Source: an uncultured Paracoccaceae bacterium
Lineage (GTDB): Bacteria; Pseudomonadota; Alphaproteobacteria; Rhodobacterales; Rhodobacteraceae
Reading direction: 5' to 3'
Length of the DNA stretch: 64,000 bases
Assembly (NCBI GenBank): GCA_947489445.1
Contig: CANLDN010000003.1
Span: 1-64,000 of the forward strand
Part shown: in pieces, positions 1 to 7,855 of the stretch
How the letters are laid out: each line of letters starts with the position of its first letter
Position numbering within the stretch: the stretch's first letter is position 1
The notes under the pieces: model-generated
Told to the model about the DNA's origin: nothing
The model's database searches: none
The model's input: only the letters and a program-made list of their open reading frames with translations
Translations under genes and position numbers: made by a program

Positions 1-267
1 TTGACCGCAACCCAATCAACAGAAAGAAACAGGAACGGATTCTACACCTAAACGGCCCGGATCAAGGGGCTGGGTCAGACGGTTTAGACCCCCTCGGTCC
101 GGGCGCTGCCCTCCTGTTGCACGTAACGGCCATGCCCCCGGGGCTCCGCCCGTTCGCCGCTGAGAAGGTCCACCAGACCTTTTCGCAGACGCACCTCACC
201 CCCTCTTCCCCCTTTCCGTGTAATCCGGTAAGCCCCACGGCAACCACATGCATGCTGGATGACCGCA
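1..267. other. Region upstream of pheT with no gene recognised
   Basis: This stretch precedes pheT and contains no ORF that resembles a protein family. Reading frames on either strand are short or run antisense into pheT. pheS is usually just upstream of pheT and would lie outside the window. I see no convincing terminator or RNA structure. A short C-rich segment (about 205-215) precedes the start, and no strong ribosome-binding site is obvious. Confidence 0.4.
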
Positions 268-2664
268 ATGAAATTCACCCTGTCCTGGCTGAAACGCCAT
301 CTCGACACCGACGCCTCCGTCGATGACATCGCCTATGCCCTGACTGATCTGGGGCTTGAGGTGGAAGGCATCGAAAACCCCGCCGAACGGTTGGCGGATT
401 TTACCATCGGCAAGGTGCTGACGGCGGAAAAACACCCCGATGCCGACAAGCTGAAGGTCTGTCAGGTGGATACCAAGGACGGGCCGACCCAGATCATTTG
501 CGGCGCCCCCAACGCCCGCGCTGGGATCACCGTGGTCATCGCCAGCCCCGGCACCTATGTCCCCGGCATCGACACCACCATTGGCGTTGGCAAGATCAGG
601 GGCATCGAGTCCCATGGCATGATGGCGTCCGAACGCGAGATGGAGCTGTCGGACGAACATGACGGCATCATCGAACTGCCCTCGGGTGAGGTAGGGGAAC
701 GGTTTGTCGATTGGCTCGCCGCCAATGATCCGTCGAGGGTTGATCCTGTCATCGAGATTGCGATTACCCCCAACCGCCCCGACGCGCTGGGCGTGCATGG
801 TATCGCGCGCGACCTTGCCGCACGTGGCCTTGGTAAGCTGAAAACGGTCGAGGTTGCGCCAGTTCCCGCCAGCTTCTCGTCCGATCTGAATGTGTCCATT
901 GATGACGACACGCTGGATGGATGCCCGCTTTTCTGTGGTCGTTTGATCAGGGGTGTCAAGAACGGCCCCAGTCCTGACTGGCTGCAAACGCAGCTCCGCG
1001 CTATCGGGTTGCGGCCCATCAGCTTCCTCGTTGATGTGACCAACTGGTTCACCTATGACCTGAACCGCCCGCTGCATGTCTTCGATGCCGAGAAGGTAAA
1101 AGGCAACCTGCGGGTCCATCGGGCCAAGGGTGGGGAAACCCTCATGGCGCTGGACGACAAGGAATACACATTCCAACCTGGCCAAATGGTGATCTCGGAT
1201 GACGAAGGCCCCGAAAGCATCGCAGGCATCATGGGCGGGCTTGCCACCGGCTGCACCGAAGACACTGTCAACGTTTTCGTCGAAAGCGCCTATTGGGATC
1301 CGATTCAGATCGCCTATGCGGGTCGCGTGCTAAAGATCAATTCCGATGCCCGCTATCGTTTCGAACGCGGGGTCGACCCGGCCTTCACGCCGGAAGGGTT
1401 GGAACATGCCGTGCGCATGATCGTGGATCATGCCGGTGGTGAGGCCTCCGAATTGATCCAGGCGGGGCAGGTGCCAGATACGGCCCGCGCCTTTAAGTTG
1501 GACACCGCCCGGTGTTCCTCGCTTGTGGGCATGGATATTCCCGCCGAGACGCAGCATCAGACGCTCACCGCGCTTGGCTTCCGGATGGAAGGCGATATGG
1601 CACATGTGCCGTCATGGCGCCCGGATGTGCAGGGGACGGCTGATCTGGTCGAGGAAGTTGCCCGCATCGCATCGCTGACCAAACTGCAGGGCAAACCCAT
1701 GGCGCGCACCCAACCCGGTGTGCCGAAACCGATCCTGACCGCCAGCCAGTCGCGCCAGCAGGCCGCGCGCAGGACCGCTGCGGCGCTGGGGTATAATGAA
1801 TGCGTGACCTACAGCTTCATTGATGATCAGGCCGCCAGACTGTTTGGCGGCGGTGATGACAGCACGATGCTGGAGAACCCGATCTCGTCGGAAATGTCCC
1901 ATATGCGGCCCAACCTGCTGCCCGGCCTGTTGCGAGCAGCGGCGCGTAATCAGGCGCGGGGCTTCATGGATATGGCGCTGTTCGAGGTTGGCGCGGGCTT
2001 CCATGGTGGTGAACCGGGTGAGCAACGCACGCTAATCTCAGGCGTCCTGATCGGGCGGACCGGGCCAAAGGACGTGCATGGCACATCGCGGCCTGTTGAC
2101 CTTTACGATGCCAAGGCCGACGCAGAGGCTGTGCTGGCTTCTATCAACGCCCCCGCCAAGGTGCAGATCCTGCGCGGAGCATCGGATTGGTGGCATCCGG
2201 GCCGCCACGGCATGATCTGCCTTGGCCCTAAAAAGGTGCTGGGTATCTTTGGTGAACTGCACCCCAAGGTGTTGCGCGAGATGGATGTCAAAGGTCCTGC
2301 TGTCGCTTTTACCGTCTGGCCGGATGAGGTGCCTGCGCCGCGCAACAAATCCGCTGCCCGCGCGCCATTTGTGGCCACCGATCTGCAGGCGGTCGAACGC
2401 GATTTCGCCTTTGTCGTCGATGCCGAAGTCGAGGCGCTGACGCTGGTCAACGCCGCCGCCGGGGCCGACAAGGCGCTGATCAGCGATGTGCGCGTCTTTG
2501 ATGAGTTCATCGGGGGTTCGCTGGGCGAGGGCAAGAAATCCCTTGCCGTCACGGTTCGCCTGCAACCGACCGAGGCGACCTTGAAAGACGCGGATATCGA
2601 GGCGGTCAGCGCAAAGATCGTCGAAAAGGTCACCAAGGCGACAGGTGGCACCTTACGCGGATGA
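268..2664 (+). CDS. pheT: Phenylalanine--tRNA ligase beta subunit
   Basis: Beta subunit of the cytoplasmic (alpha-beta)2 enzyme that charges tRNA-Phe. About 798 residues, the normal bacterial length. It opens with the family-typical MKFTLSWLKRHLD. An EMAP-type tRNA-binding domain covers roughly residues 40-150 (ADKLKVCQVD, CGAPNAR). The B3/B4 editing region (about 210-400), B5 domain (about 405-475), catalytic-like core and C-terminal FDX-ACB anticodon-binding domain (about 705-798, with AVERDFAFVVD near its start) follow in the usual order. An ATG at 259 is also in frame, but 268 gives the conserved N-terminus. The stop overlaps the next start by 4 bases, which suggests translational coupling with the methyltransferase. 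Confidence 0.97.
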   Translation: MKFTLSWLKRHLDTDASVDDIAYALTDLGLEVEGIENPAERLADFTIGKVLTAEKHPDADKLKVCQVDTKDGPTQIICGAPNARAGITVVIASPGTYVPGIDTTIGVGKIRGIESHGMMASEREMELSDEHDGIIELPSGEVGERFVDWLAANDPSRVDPVIEIAITPNRPDALGVHGIARDLAARGLGKLKTVEVAPVPASFSSDLNVSIDDDTLDGCPLFCGRLIRGVKNGPSPDWLQTQLRAIGLRPISFLVDVTNWFTYDLNRPLHVFDAEKVKGNLRVHRAKGGETLMALDDKEYTFQPGQMVISDDEGPESIAGIMGGLATGCTEDTVNVFVESAYWDPIQIAYAGRVLKINSDARYRFERGVDPAFTPEGLEHAVRMIVDHAGGEASELIQAGQVPDTARAFKLDTARCSSLVGMDIPAETQHQTLTALGFRMEGDMAHVPSWRPDVQGTADLVEEVARIASLTKLQGKPMARTQPGVPKPILTASQSRQQAARRTAAALGYNECVTYSFIDDQAARLFGGGDDSTMLENPISSEMSHMRPNLLPGLLRAAARNQARGFMDMALFEVGAGFHGGEPGEQRTLISGVLIGRTGPKDVHGTSRPVDLYDAKADAEAVLASINAPAKVQILRGASDWWHPGRHGMICLGPKKVLGIFGELHPKVLREMDVKGPAVAFTVWPDEVPAPRNKSAARAPFVATDLQAVERDFAFVVDAEVEALTLVNAAAGADKALISDVRVFDEFIGGSLGEGKKSLAVTVRLQPTEATLKDADIEAVSAKIVEKVTKATGGTLRG

Positions 2665-3440
2665 CCGACAGCGATGATCCCGCCGCGCATTACAAGGACA
2701 GCAGCAAGCTGGCTGTGCGGGGTGGGTTTCACGCGCGCTATTCCAATGTGGGCTGGTTCGGCTGGGTGGATGCCCGGCTGAATATCGCGCCGGGCGCCCG
2801 GGTGCTGGATGTGGGCTGCGGGCCGGGGTGGTTCTGGAATGCCTGCCAGCATCTGCCCGATGACATGACGCTGACCCTGCTGGACCAATCGGCGCATATG
2901 GTCGAACAGGCGACAGCGCGTCTGGACCATCTGAACATCGCGGACAGCGTTGTCGCGGATGCCTCAACCCTGCCGTTCCCGGACCAAAGCTTTGATGTCG
3001 TGGTCGCCATGCATATGCTTTACCACCTGCCCAATCCGGCGGTGGCATTGCGCGAAATGCACCGCGTGCTGATCCCCGGCGGCCGCTGCATCGTCACCAC
3101 CAACAATCCCCGCGATCTGCCCCAGATTGCTGCTCTATCGCGGCAGGCGTTCGGGTCAGCGATTGACGATATGGTGCAGGAGCGGTTTGGCACTCCGGTC
3201 GCCCTGGACCTGATGGGGCAGCATTTCACCGACATCACGCAACAGACCTGCGAAGACATCTATCAGGTGGACGATCCCGAACCGGTGATCGACATGCTGC
3301 TGACAATGCCGCCCGGTGACAAGGCCGATACGCAAGGACAGGCCCGATTGCGACAAGCGGTCGGTGACATGATGACGAAACGTGACGGCTGCATACCGAT
3401 GCCCCGTGTGCAGGACATGATCACCGGCATCCGGGCATGA
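2661..3440 (+). CDS. Class I SAM-dependent methyltransferase
   Basis: Predicted cytoplasmic methyltransferase of about 259 residues. Motif I, VLDVGCGPGWFWN (about residues 48-60), is the SAM-binding glycine loop. A DQSAHMVEQA segment matches the motif II acidic region, and FDVVVAMHMLYHLPNP with REMHRVLIPGGRC matches the Methyltransf_11/25 core. The substrate cannot be told from sequence. The start overlaps the pheT stop (ATGA), and the stop overlaps the following GNAT remnant the same way, so the three formed one transcription unit. It may be a small-molecule or tRNA-modifying enzyme. Confidence 0.85.
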   Translation: MTDSDDPAAHYKDSSKLAVRGGFHARYSNVGWFGWVDARLNIAPGARVLDVGCGPGWFWNACQHLPDDMTLTLLDQSAHMVEQATARLDHLNIADSVVADASTLPFPDQSFDVVVAMHMLYHLPNPAVALREMHRVLIPGGRCIVTTNNPRDLPQIAALSRQAFGSAIDDMVQERFGTPVALDLMGQHFTDITQQTCEDIYQVDDPEPVIDMLLTMPPGDKADTQGQARLRQAVGDMMTKRDGCIPMPRVQDMITGIRA

Positions 3441-3748
3441 CGGTCGCCGTCCGTCCCGCGACGGCAGATGATGCACCGGGGCTTACCGCTTGTATCGACG
3501 CAGCCTACGCCCCTTTCGTGACCAAGGGCCTCGATCTGCCGCCCGTGAGTGAAGGGATTGCCGGTGGGCAATGGCTGGGTCAGGCGCGGATCGCCACCGC
3601 AACGAGTGCCGCCCGCGCCGCTGGATACGACAGATTGCACCTTGCCACACATATCGAGATGACCGGAACGCAAGGCTTCTACCTGCAGCTTGGATGAATT
3701 GAAGCTGGTCGGGACGGCAATAAGGTCTATTTTGAAATACAATTATGA
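3437..3748 (+). pseudogene. Decayed GNAT acetyltransferase (internal deletion plus nonsense codon)
   Basis: The N-terminus (VRPATADDAPGLTACIDAAY, then PFVTKG) is a standard GNAT beginning. After about 40 residues it jumps directly to the distal part (AARAAGYDRLHLATHIEMT, then GFYLQLG), so the central beta strands and the acetyl-CoA loop (RxxGxG/A) are missing. The frame stops at TGA 3695-3697, exactly where the family expects the Trp of LGW. Beyond that stop the same frame continues as IEAGRDGNKVYFEIQL to a second stop at 3746-3748, which is the expected GNAT tail. An internal deletion plus a TGG-to-TGA change explains this. The start overlaps the methyltransferase stop. Confidence 0.8.
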
Positions 3749-3760
3749 AGGAGCCCGACC

Positions 3761-4210
3761 ATGACCCTCAAAATCTATCTTTCCGGTGAAATCCATACCG
3801 ATTGGCGCGATCAGATCACAGAAGGGGCCAAAGGCATGGATGTGCGCTTTACCGGTCCGGTCACCGACCACGCGGCATCCGATGATTGCGGCGTGGCCAT
3901 CATGGGGGCAGAACCGGACAAGTTCTGGCATGATAACAAGGGTGCAAATCTCAACGCGATCCGCACCAGGCACGGTATACAGAATGCCGATATCGTCGTA
4001 GTGCGTTTCGGCGAGCAATACAAACAATGGAACGCAGCCTTTGACGCAGGTTACGCTGCAGCTTTGGGTAAATCCCTGATCGTCATGCATGGCCCCGAAC
4101 ACCAGCACCCCTTGAAAGAGATCGATGCCGCGGCGCTGGCCGTTGTGCAAGAGCCGCGGCAGGTCGTGGATATCCTCCGTTATGTATTGGATGGAACGCT
4201 GCCGGGCTAG
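3761..4210 (+). CDS. ytoQ: YtoQ family protein
   Basis: Small cytoplasmic protein of 149 residues. It has the YtoQ-family opening KIYLSGEIHTDWR and the conserved segments GPVTDHAASDDCG, NAIRTRHGIQNADIVVVRFG and KQWNAAFDAGYAAALGKSLI. The fold resembles nucleoside 2-deoxyribosyltransferase-like proteins (SGEIH, AFDAGYAAALGK), but no reaction is established that I can name. A clear GAAGGAG ribosome-binding site lies just before the ATG. The gene starts 12 bases after the end of the decayed GNAT and converges on the aerolysin-like gene, with 4 bases of tail overlap. Confidence 0.88.
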   Translation: MTLKIYLSGEIHTDWRDQITEGAKGMDVRFTGPVTDHAASDDCGVAIMGAEPDKFWHDNKGANLNAIRTRHGIQNADIVVVRFGEQYKQWNAAFDAGYAAALGKSLIVMHGPEHQHPLKEIDAAALAVVQEPRQVVDILRYVLDGTLPG

Positions 4211-5322
4211 CCGGGTAGCTGAACCGTCCCTCCGGACACAGTATATTGCGGGGCATCATCGGTCTTATCCGGTCGACCTGATAAATCCTCCACCACGACG
4301 TTCGTTTCGCCACCATATGATCCGGTGAATGTTCCCTTGCGTTCAATCAGAATCGTTGTTGTGCCAATTTTGGGCACGGCGATGTTTTCCTCGTTACCGA
4401 TGGCCAAGTCATGCAGTTGCGTGCCGTTCAGCGCCAACCCCTGACCTGTCATGGCCGAGGCACGCAAGATCAACGTAAAATCCGTTGTCGCGTCATCGGC
4501 CCAATTGACCGTGCCACGCGCTTCTGACCAGCCGCCGGGCGGGACGTCCATCGAAAACCCACCGCTCAGCGATTGTGATTTGGTTTCGGTCCAGTCCTGA
4601 TGGCTTCCGACCTGCAAACCCCATTGAACTGTGGCGGTCACAGTTTCGGAGCCACGGGCAATGCCTGGTACACTCAACTCGGCGGTGGCGCTGATCTCAA
4701 GGGACTGACCAAAATTGAACTGTTCGTTGATCCCCCAGGCAAAGCTGGCTTCGCGCGAATTCGTCAGAGTGGATTGCACATGGGACGTTGCGGTGGTGCT
4801 TTTGTTATGGACAACCATGGACGCAAACAGATCGACCTGACTGTTTGGGATTTTAAGTGGCCTGTAGCGGATGTCATCATACTGCATGGTCCAGGTGATA
4901 TCCGGGGCGATGACGCAGCCGGGAGCGGTTTCAAAATGATAACCGCCTGATGCGGCCTGCCGCGCTTCATTGGCATTGACTGTATAGAAATGATCCTTGC
5001 CGTTAAAGAGCCGGTAAAATGTTGTCGCCGCACCAACAGGGTGTGGGTAGATGTAGCCGACCACCCCTTCCAGGTGATATCCACCGGCCTGTGCTGTTTC
5101 ACGTTCATTCGGGTCACAGGTGTAGAAATGATCGTCGTCCTTAAAGAGCCGCCAAAGCGGTTGGGTGCCGGGTGCGGCACTACCGTAGACATAGCATGCA
5201 ACACCCTTGTCTCCCTCAAAGTGATACACGCCGGCTGCGGCCTGATCTGCTTCTGCCTTATTGGTCGTATAGAAATGGTCACCGTTGCCAAACAGTCGGT
5301 AAAGGGGAATAAGTCTTGCCAT
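4207..5322 (-). CDS. Predicted aerolysin-like pore-forming protein with N-terminal DUF5648-type repeats
   Basis: 371 residues in two parts. Residues about 7-48, 56-96 and 102-137 are three copies of a DUF5648-type repeat: LYRLFGNGDHFYT, LWRLFKDDDHFYT and FYRLFNGKDHFYT, each followed by E..QA..GGYHFE-like residues. The three-fold repetition suggests a compact sugar-binding-like module (inference). Residues about 150-350 match the aerolysin/ETX-MTX2 pattern: NKSTTATSHVQSTLTNS, then Ser/Thr-rich alternating strands, SQSLSGGFSMDVPPGGWSE, and a terminal GTFTGSYGGETNVVVED. No signal peptide is visible after MARLIPLYR, so secretion would be non-classical or the protein acts inside the cell. The ATG at 5322 places the first repeat at the N-terminus; upstream in-frame codons add nothing conserved. 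It is a lone gene facing ytoQ. Confidence 0.78.
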   Translation of the reverse strand: MARLIPLYRLFGNGDHFYTTNKAEADQAAAGVYHFEGDKGVACYVYGSAAPGTQPLWRLFKDDDHFYTCDPNERETAQAGGYHLEGVVGYIYPHPVGAATTFYRLFNGKDHFYTVNANEARQAASGGYHFETAPGCVIAPDITWTMQYDDIRYRPLKIPNSQVDLFASMVVHNKSTTATSHVQSTLTNSREASFAWGINEQFNFGQSLEISATAELSVPGIARGSETVTATVQWGLQVGSHQDWTETKSQSLSGGFSMDVPPGGWSEARGTVNWADDATTDFTLILRASAMTGQGLALNGTQLHDLAIGNEENIAVPKIGTTTILIERKGTFTGSYGGETNVVVEDLSGRPDKTDDAPQYTVSGGTVQLPG

Positions 5323-5356
5323 CTTTGCACACCGAAATTCAATATTGCGCCGGTTA

Positions 5357-5371
5357 GCGGAACGGTTCCGC
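5357..5371. promoter_or_regulatory. Perfect 15-bp dyad upstream of the aerolysin-like gene
   Basis: GCGGAAC-G-GTTCCGC is a perfect inverted repeat with 7-bp arms. It is centred 42 bases upstream of the start codon of the leftward aerolysin-like gene. Size and position fit an operator or a 5-prime UTR hairpin. No regulator is encoded next door, so the binding factor is unknown. Confidence 0.5.
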
Positions 5372-5581
5372 AACTAGCGTCGTTATGATTTGCAGATGAA
5401 TGAAGAGTGGTATGTGTCAGATGACACTATTGTGTGAAAGAGCAGGCCACCCGATTTCAATACGGCTTACATCATTGCCATTCCGCTTTATACGCAGAAT
5501 TGTTAGGGGTTAAAGCCGCGTCTGTAAAATCTGCAATATAGATTTTTCGCTATTAGCATACATAGTCAGGGTACCTGTGTT

Positions 5582-5616
5582 GAAATCCAAAAACCTGATT
5601 CAGATTTTTGGATTTC
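5582..5616 (-). terminator. Stem-loop downstream of GST
   Basis: GAAATCCAAAAA (5582-5593) pairs perfectly with TTTTTGGATTTC (5605-5616) around an 11-base loop, 14 bases beyond the GST stop codon. The stem is AT-rich and has no long U-tract after it, so it may act as a 3-prime end stabiliser rather than a strong intrinsic terminator. Confidence 0.5.
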
Positions 5617-5630
5617 GCTTTAGATCAACC

Positions 5631-6326
5631 TCAGGACGGATCAGGGATGCGCTTTGCCTTTGCCACAGCCGGACGGGCAAAAAACCGCTCAACATAAGCG
5701 GGTACGTTTTTAAGGTCGTGATAGCCTACGACATCCTTGGTGCCATAGAATTCCAGCGCGTTGATCCATGGGGCAATTGCCATGTCGGCGATTGAGTAAT
5801 CACCCGTGATCCAGTCCTGGCCATCCAGCTGTTTCTCAACCACTGCCAGCAATCGGATCGCCTCATCACGGTAGCGTTCGCGTGGGCGGGCGTCCTCAAT
5901 ATCTTTGCCGGCAAATTTGTAGAAGAACCCCATTTGCCCCAGCATCGGGCCCAACCCACCCATTTGAAACATCAGCCATTGGGTGATATGCGCCTTCTCT
6001 GACGCACTCGACCCGATGAATTTCCCTGACTTTTCAGCAAGATAAAGCAAGATCGCACCGCTTTCGAAAATGCCGACCGGACCGTTGGGGCCATCGGGAT
6101 CAATGATCGCCGGGATCTTGTTATTGGGGTTCAACGACAAAAACGCATCGCTTTTGACATCTTCATCCTTCAGCGTCACGAGGTGTGGTTCATAGGCCAG
6201 CCCCATCTCTTCCAGCGCGATAGAAACCTTTACACCATTGGGTGTCGGGTAGGAATAAAGCTGAATGACCGACGGGTCCTTGGCAGGCCAACGGGCAGTG
6301 ATCGGGAAGGCAGACAGATCGATCAT
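5631..6326 (-). CDS. Glutathione S-transferase, YfcG/Nu-like
   Basis: About 231 residues. The N-terminal thioredoxin fold carries YSYPTPNGVKVSIALEE, NPNNKIPAIIDPDG and FESGAILLYLAEK, the signature of YfcG-type (Nu class) enzymes, which reduce disulfides with glutathione. The helical C-terminal domain includes GDYSIADMAIAPWI, the conserved N-capping box region. The start at 6326 follows an AAAGGA site and gives MIDLSAF; a longer in-frame beginning at 6362 has no support. Probably cytoplasmic and acting in thiol or peroxide homeostasis. It is divergent from mscL. Confidence 0.9.
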   Translation of the reverse strand: MIDLSAFPITARWPAKDPSVIQLYSYPTPNGVKVSIALEEMGLAYEPHLVTLKDEDVKSDAFLSLNPNNKIPAIIDPDGPNGPVGIFESGAILLYLAEKSGKFIGSSASEKAHITQWLMFQMGGLGPMLGQMGFFYKFAGKDIEDARPRERYRDEAIRLLAVVEKQLDGQDWITGDYSIADMAIAPWINALEFYGTKDVVGYHDLKNVPAYVERFFARPAVAKAKRIPDPS

Positions 6327-6484
6327 GGCAGGGATATCCTTTGTAAAAATCCTGTCACGCACAGTTAGGGGGAAAGGATCAGAATAAAACCCATGGTTCT
6401 GTGGGCCAATCGCGGTAACACTGTGCGCAGTTGCGCAGCGGGCGTCAGACCCGCGCGCCGGTTAACAGTAATGGGGACTTCCAC

Positions 6485-6913
6485 ATGATCAACGAATTCA
6501 AGGACTTCATCGCCAAGGGCAATGTCATGGACATGGCCGTGGGCATTATCATCGGGGCGGCTTTTACCGCCATCGTCACATCGCTGGTGGGCGATCTGAT
6601 CAACCCGATTATCGCGCTTTTCACCGGGGGTATCGATTTCTCGGGCTGGTTCTATGTACTGGGCGAAGGCGAATTCGCTTCCGTCGCTGCAGCACAAGAG
6701 GCCGGTGCATCCGTCTTTGCGATCGGCAACTTTCTTATGGCTGTGATCAACTTTCTGATCGTTGCCTTTGTTGTCTTTATGCTGGTCAAAACGGTCAACC
6801 GGATCAAAAACGCCGCAGAGGAAGAAAAGGCACCAGAACCGGAAGCCCCGAAAGGTCCGTCCGAGCTCGATATCCTCATGGAAATCCGCGACGCCCTGCA
6901 AAAACAGGCCTGA
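6485..6913 (+). CDS. mscL: Large-conductance mechanosensitive channel
   Basis: 142 residues, typical for MscL. The N-terminal helix and first membrane segment ([20 protein letters not shown], then [15 protein letters not shown]) carry the glycine/alanine-rich pore-lining pattern. A periplasmic loop with a short acidic insert follows, then TM2 ([20 protein letters not shown]) and a charged cytoplasmic helix rich in Glu and Lys. The channel opens on membrane tension to release solutes in osmotic downshock. The start codon at 6485 has a GGGGA site nearby. A strong terminator follows, so it is probably monocistronic. Confidence 0.96.
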   Translation: MINEFKDFIAKGNVMDMAVGIIIGAAFTAIVTSLVGDLINPIIALFTGGIDFSGWFYVLGEGEFASVAAAQEAGASVFAIGNFLMAVINFLIVAFVVFMLVKTVNRIKNAAEEEKAPEPEAPKGPSELDILMEIRDALQKQA

Positions 6914-6933
6914 AGTACGGAAAACCAGACCCG

Positions 6934-6958
6934 GACCGGCCAAATTTGGCCGGTCTTT
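6934..6958 (+). terminator. Intrinsic terminator after mscL
   Basis: GACCGGCC (6934-6941) pairs with GGCCGGTC (6948-6955) around AAATTT, followed by a T-run (TCTTT). It lies 21 bases after the mscL stop. Confidence 0.85.
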
Positions 6959-7024
6959 CCCTTAGGGAACCCAGCCCTTTGTGTTAAACTGACTTCCATT
7001 ATTTAAAGTGTATTGGAGGTTACT

Positions 7025-7855
7025 ATGGCATTTTCACAAGCAGTATTGGATGAAATCGAACGGGTCGCATTGGCCGAAAACATCGAACCCGCCGCTTTGA
7101 AAGCGGTGGTCGAGGTGGAAAGCGGCGGGCGAGCGTTCACCAAGATCAACGGGCAGGATATGCCCTTGATCCTCTACGAATATCACGTCTTCTACCGCTA
7201 TCCCGGCCTGACCGACCCGCAGCGGCGCGAGGCCGTGCGCCGCAAACTGGCCGCCCCCCGCTGGGGCGATCTGCCCTACGCCAAATCCCAGGCCGCCCGC
7301 TATAACCAACTGGAACGGGCCGCCACGATCAACGAACAGGCTGCCTATGCCGCCTGCTCTTGGGGCGTAGGCCAGGTGCTTGGTGAAAACGCGGAGTGGC
7401 TGGATTTCGGCACGCCCAAGGCGCTGGCTGAAAAAACGATGGAAGGCGTCGCCGGACAGCTGGCCGTTATGCTCGCTTTCATCAAAAAGGCCGGGATCAT
7501 GGACGAGTTGAAAGCGCGCGACTGGCGCGGCTTTGCCCGGCGCTATAACGGCCCCGGTCAGGTCGACTTCTACGCCAGTCGTATGGCCGCCGCCTATCGC
7601 CGCCACGCTGGCGACAATTGGCAGCCAAGCGATACAGGCCCGGTGTCCCTGCGCGTCGGGTCACATGGTCCCGATGTTGCCGACTTGCAGCGCAAGCTGC
7701 GCAGCCTCGGCTATCACCTGCACGTGGACGGCGATTTCGGCCCGGCCACCCAGCGTATGGTCAGGCAGTTCCAGTCGGAAAACGGTCTCGTGGCCGATGG
7801 CATTGCAGGTCCGATGACCATTGCCCGGATCGAAGCGCTGCTAGGCGTCGGTTAG
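7025..7855 (+). CDS. Phage-type N-acetylmuramidase (DUF3380) with C-terminal peptidoglycan-binding domain
   Basis: 276 residues. Residues about 5-190 match the N-acetylmuramidase/DUF3380 family of phage endolysins. AVVEVESGGRAF contains the likely catalytic Glu, followed by DMPLILYEYHVFYR, WGVGQVLGEN and ARRYNGPGQVDFYASRMAAA. Residues about 205-272 form a PG_binding_1 domain (LRVGSHGPDVADLQRKL, LHVDGDFGPATQRMVRQFQ). There is no signal peptide and no adjacent holin or other phage gene. The ATG at 7025 follows GGAGG; a TTG at 7013 lies upstream of that site and is unlikely. It could be a prophage relic, a gene-transfer-agent-type lysin or a domesticated autolysin. Its tail overlaps ald by 4 bases on the opposite strand. 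Confidence 0.87.
   Translation: MAFSQAVLDEIERVALAENIEPAALKAVVEVESGGRAFTKINGQDMPLILYEYHVFYRYPGLTDPQRREAVRRKLAAPRWGDLPYAKSQAARYNQLERAATINEQAAYAACSWGVGQVLGENAEWLDFGTPKALAEKTMEGVAGQLAVMLAFIKKAGIMDELKARDWRGFARRYNGPGQVDFYASRMAAAYRRHAGDNWQPSDTGPVSLRVGSHGPDVADLQRKLRSLGYHLHVDGDFGPATQRMVRQFQSENGLVADGIAGPMTIARIEALLGVG

Larger units (their letters stand above)
5323..5630. other. Intergenic region between the aerolysin-like gene and GST
   Basis: About 300 bases, visibly more AT-rich than the neighbouring genes. It must hold the promoter of the leftward aerolysin-like gene and the end of the GST transcript. Two symmetric elements stand out and are listed separately: a perfect 15-bp dyad at 5357-5371 and a 12-bp stem-loop at 5582-5616. 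I see no gene in it. Confidence 0.6.

Noticed and set aside
196..1185. Long reverse-strand frame opposite pheT
   Set aside because: It has no family resemblance and is fully antisense to a textbook pheT. Many long antisense frames of this kind occur across the window because of high GC in third positions.
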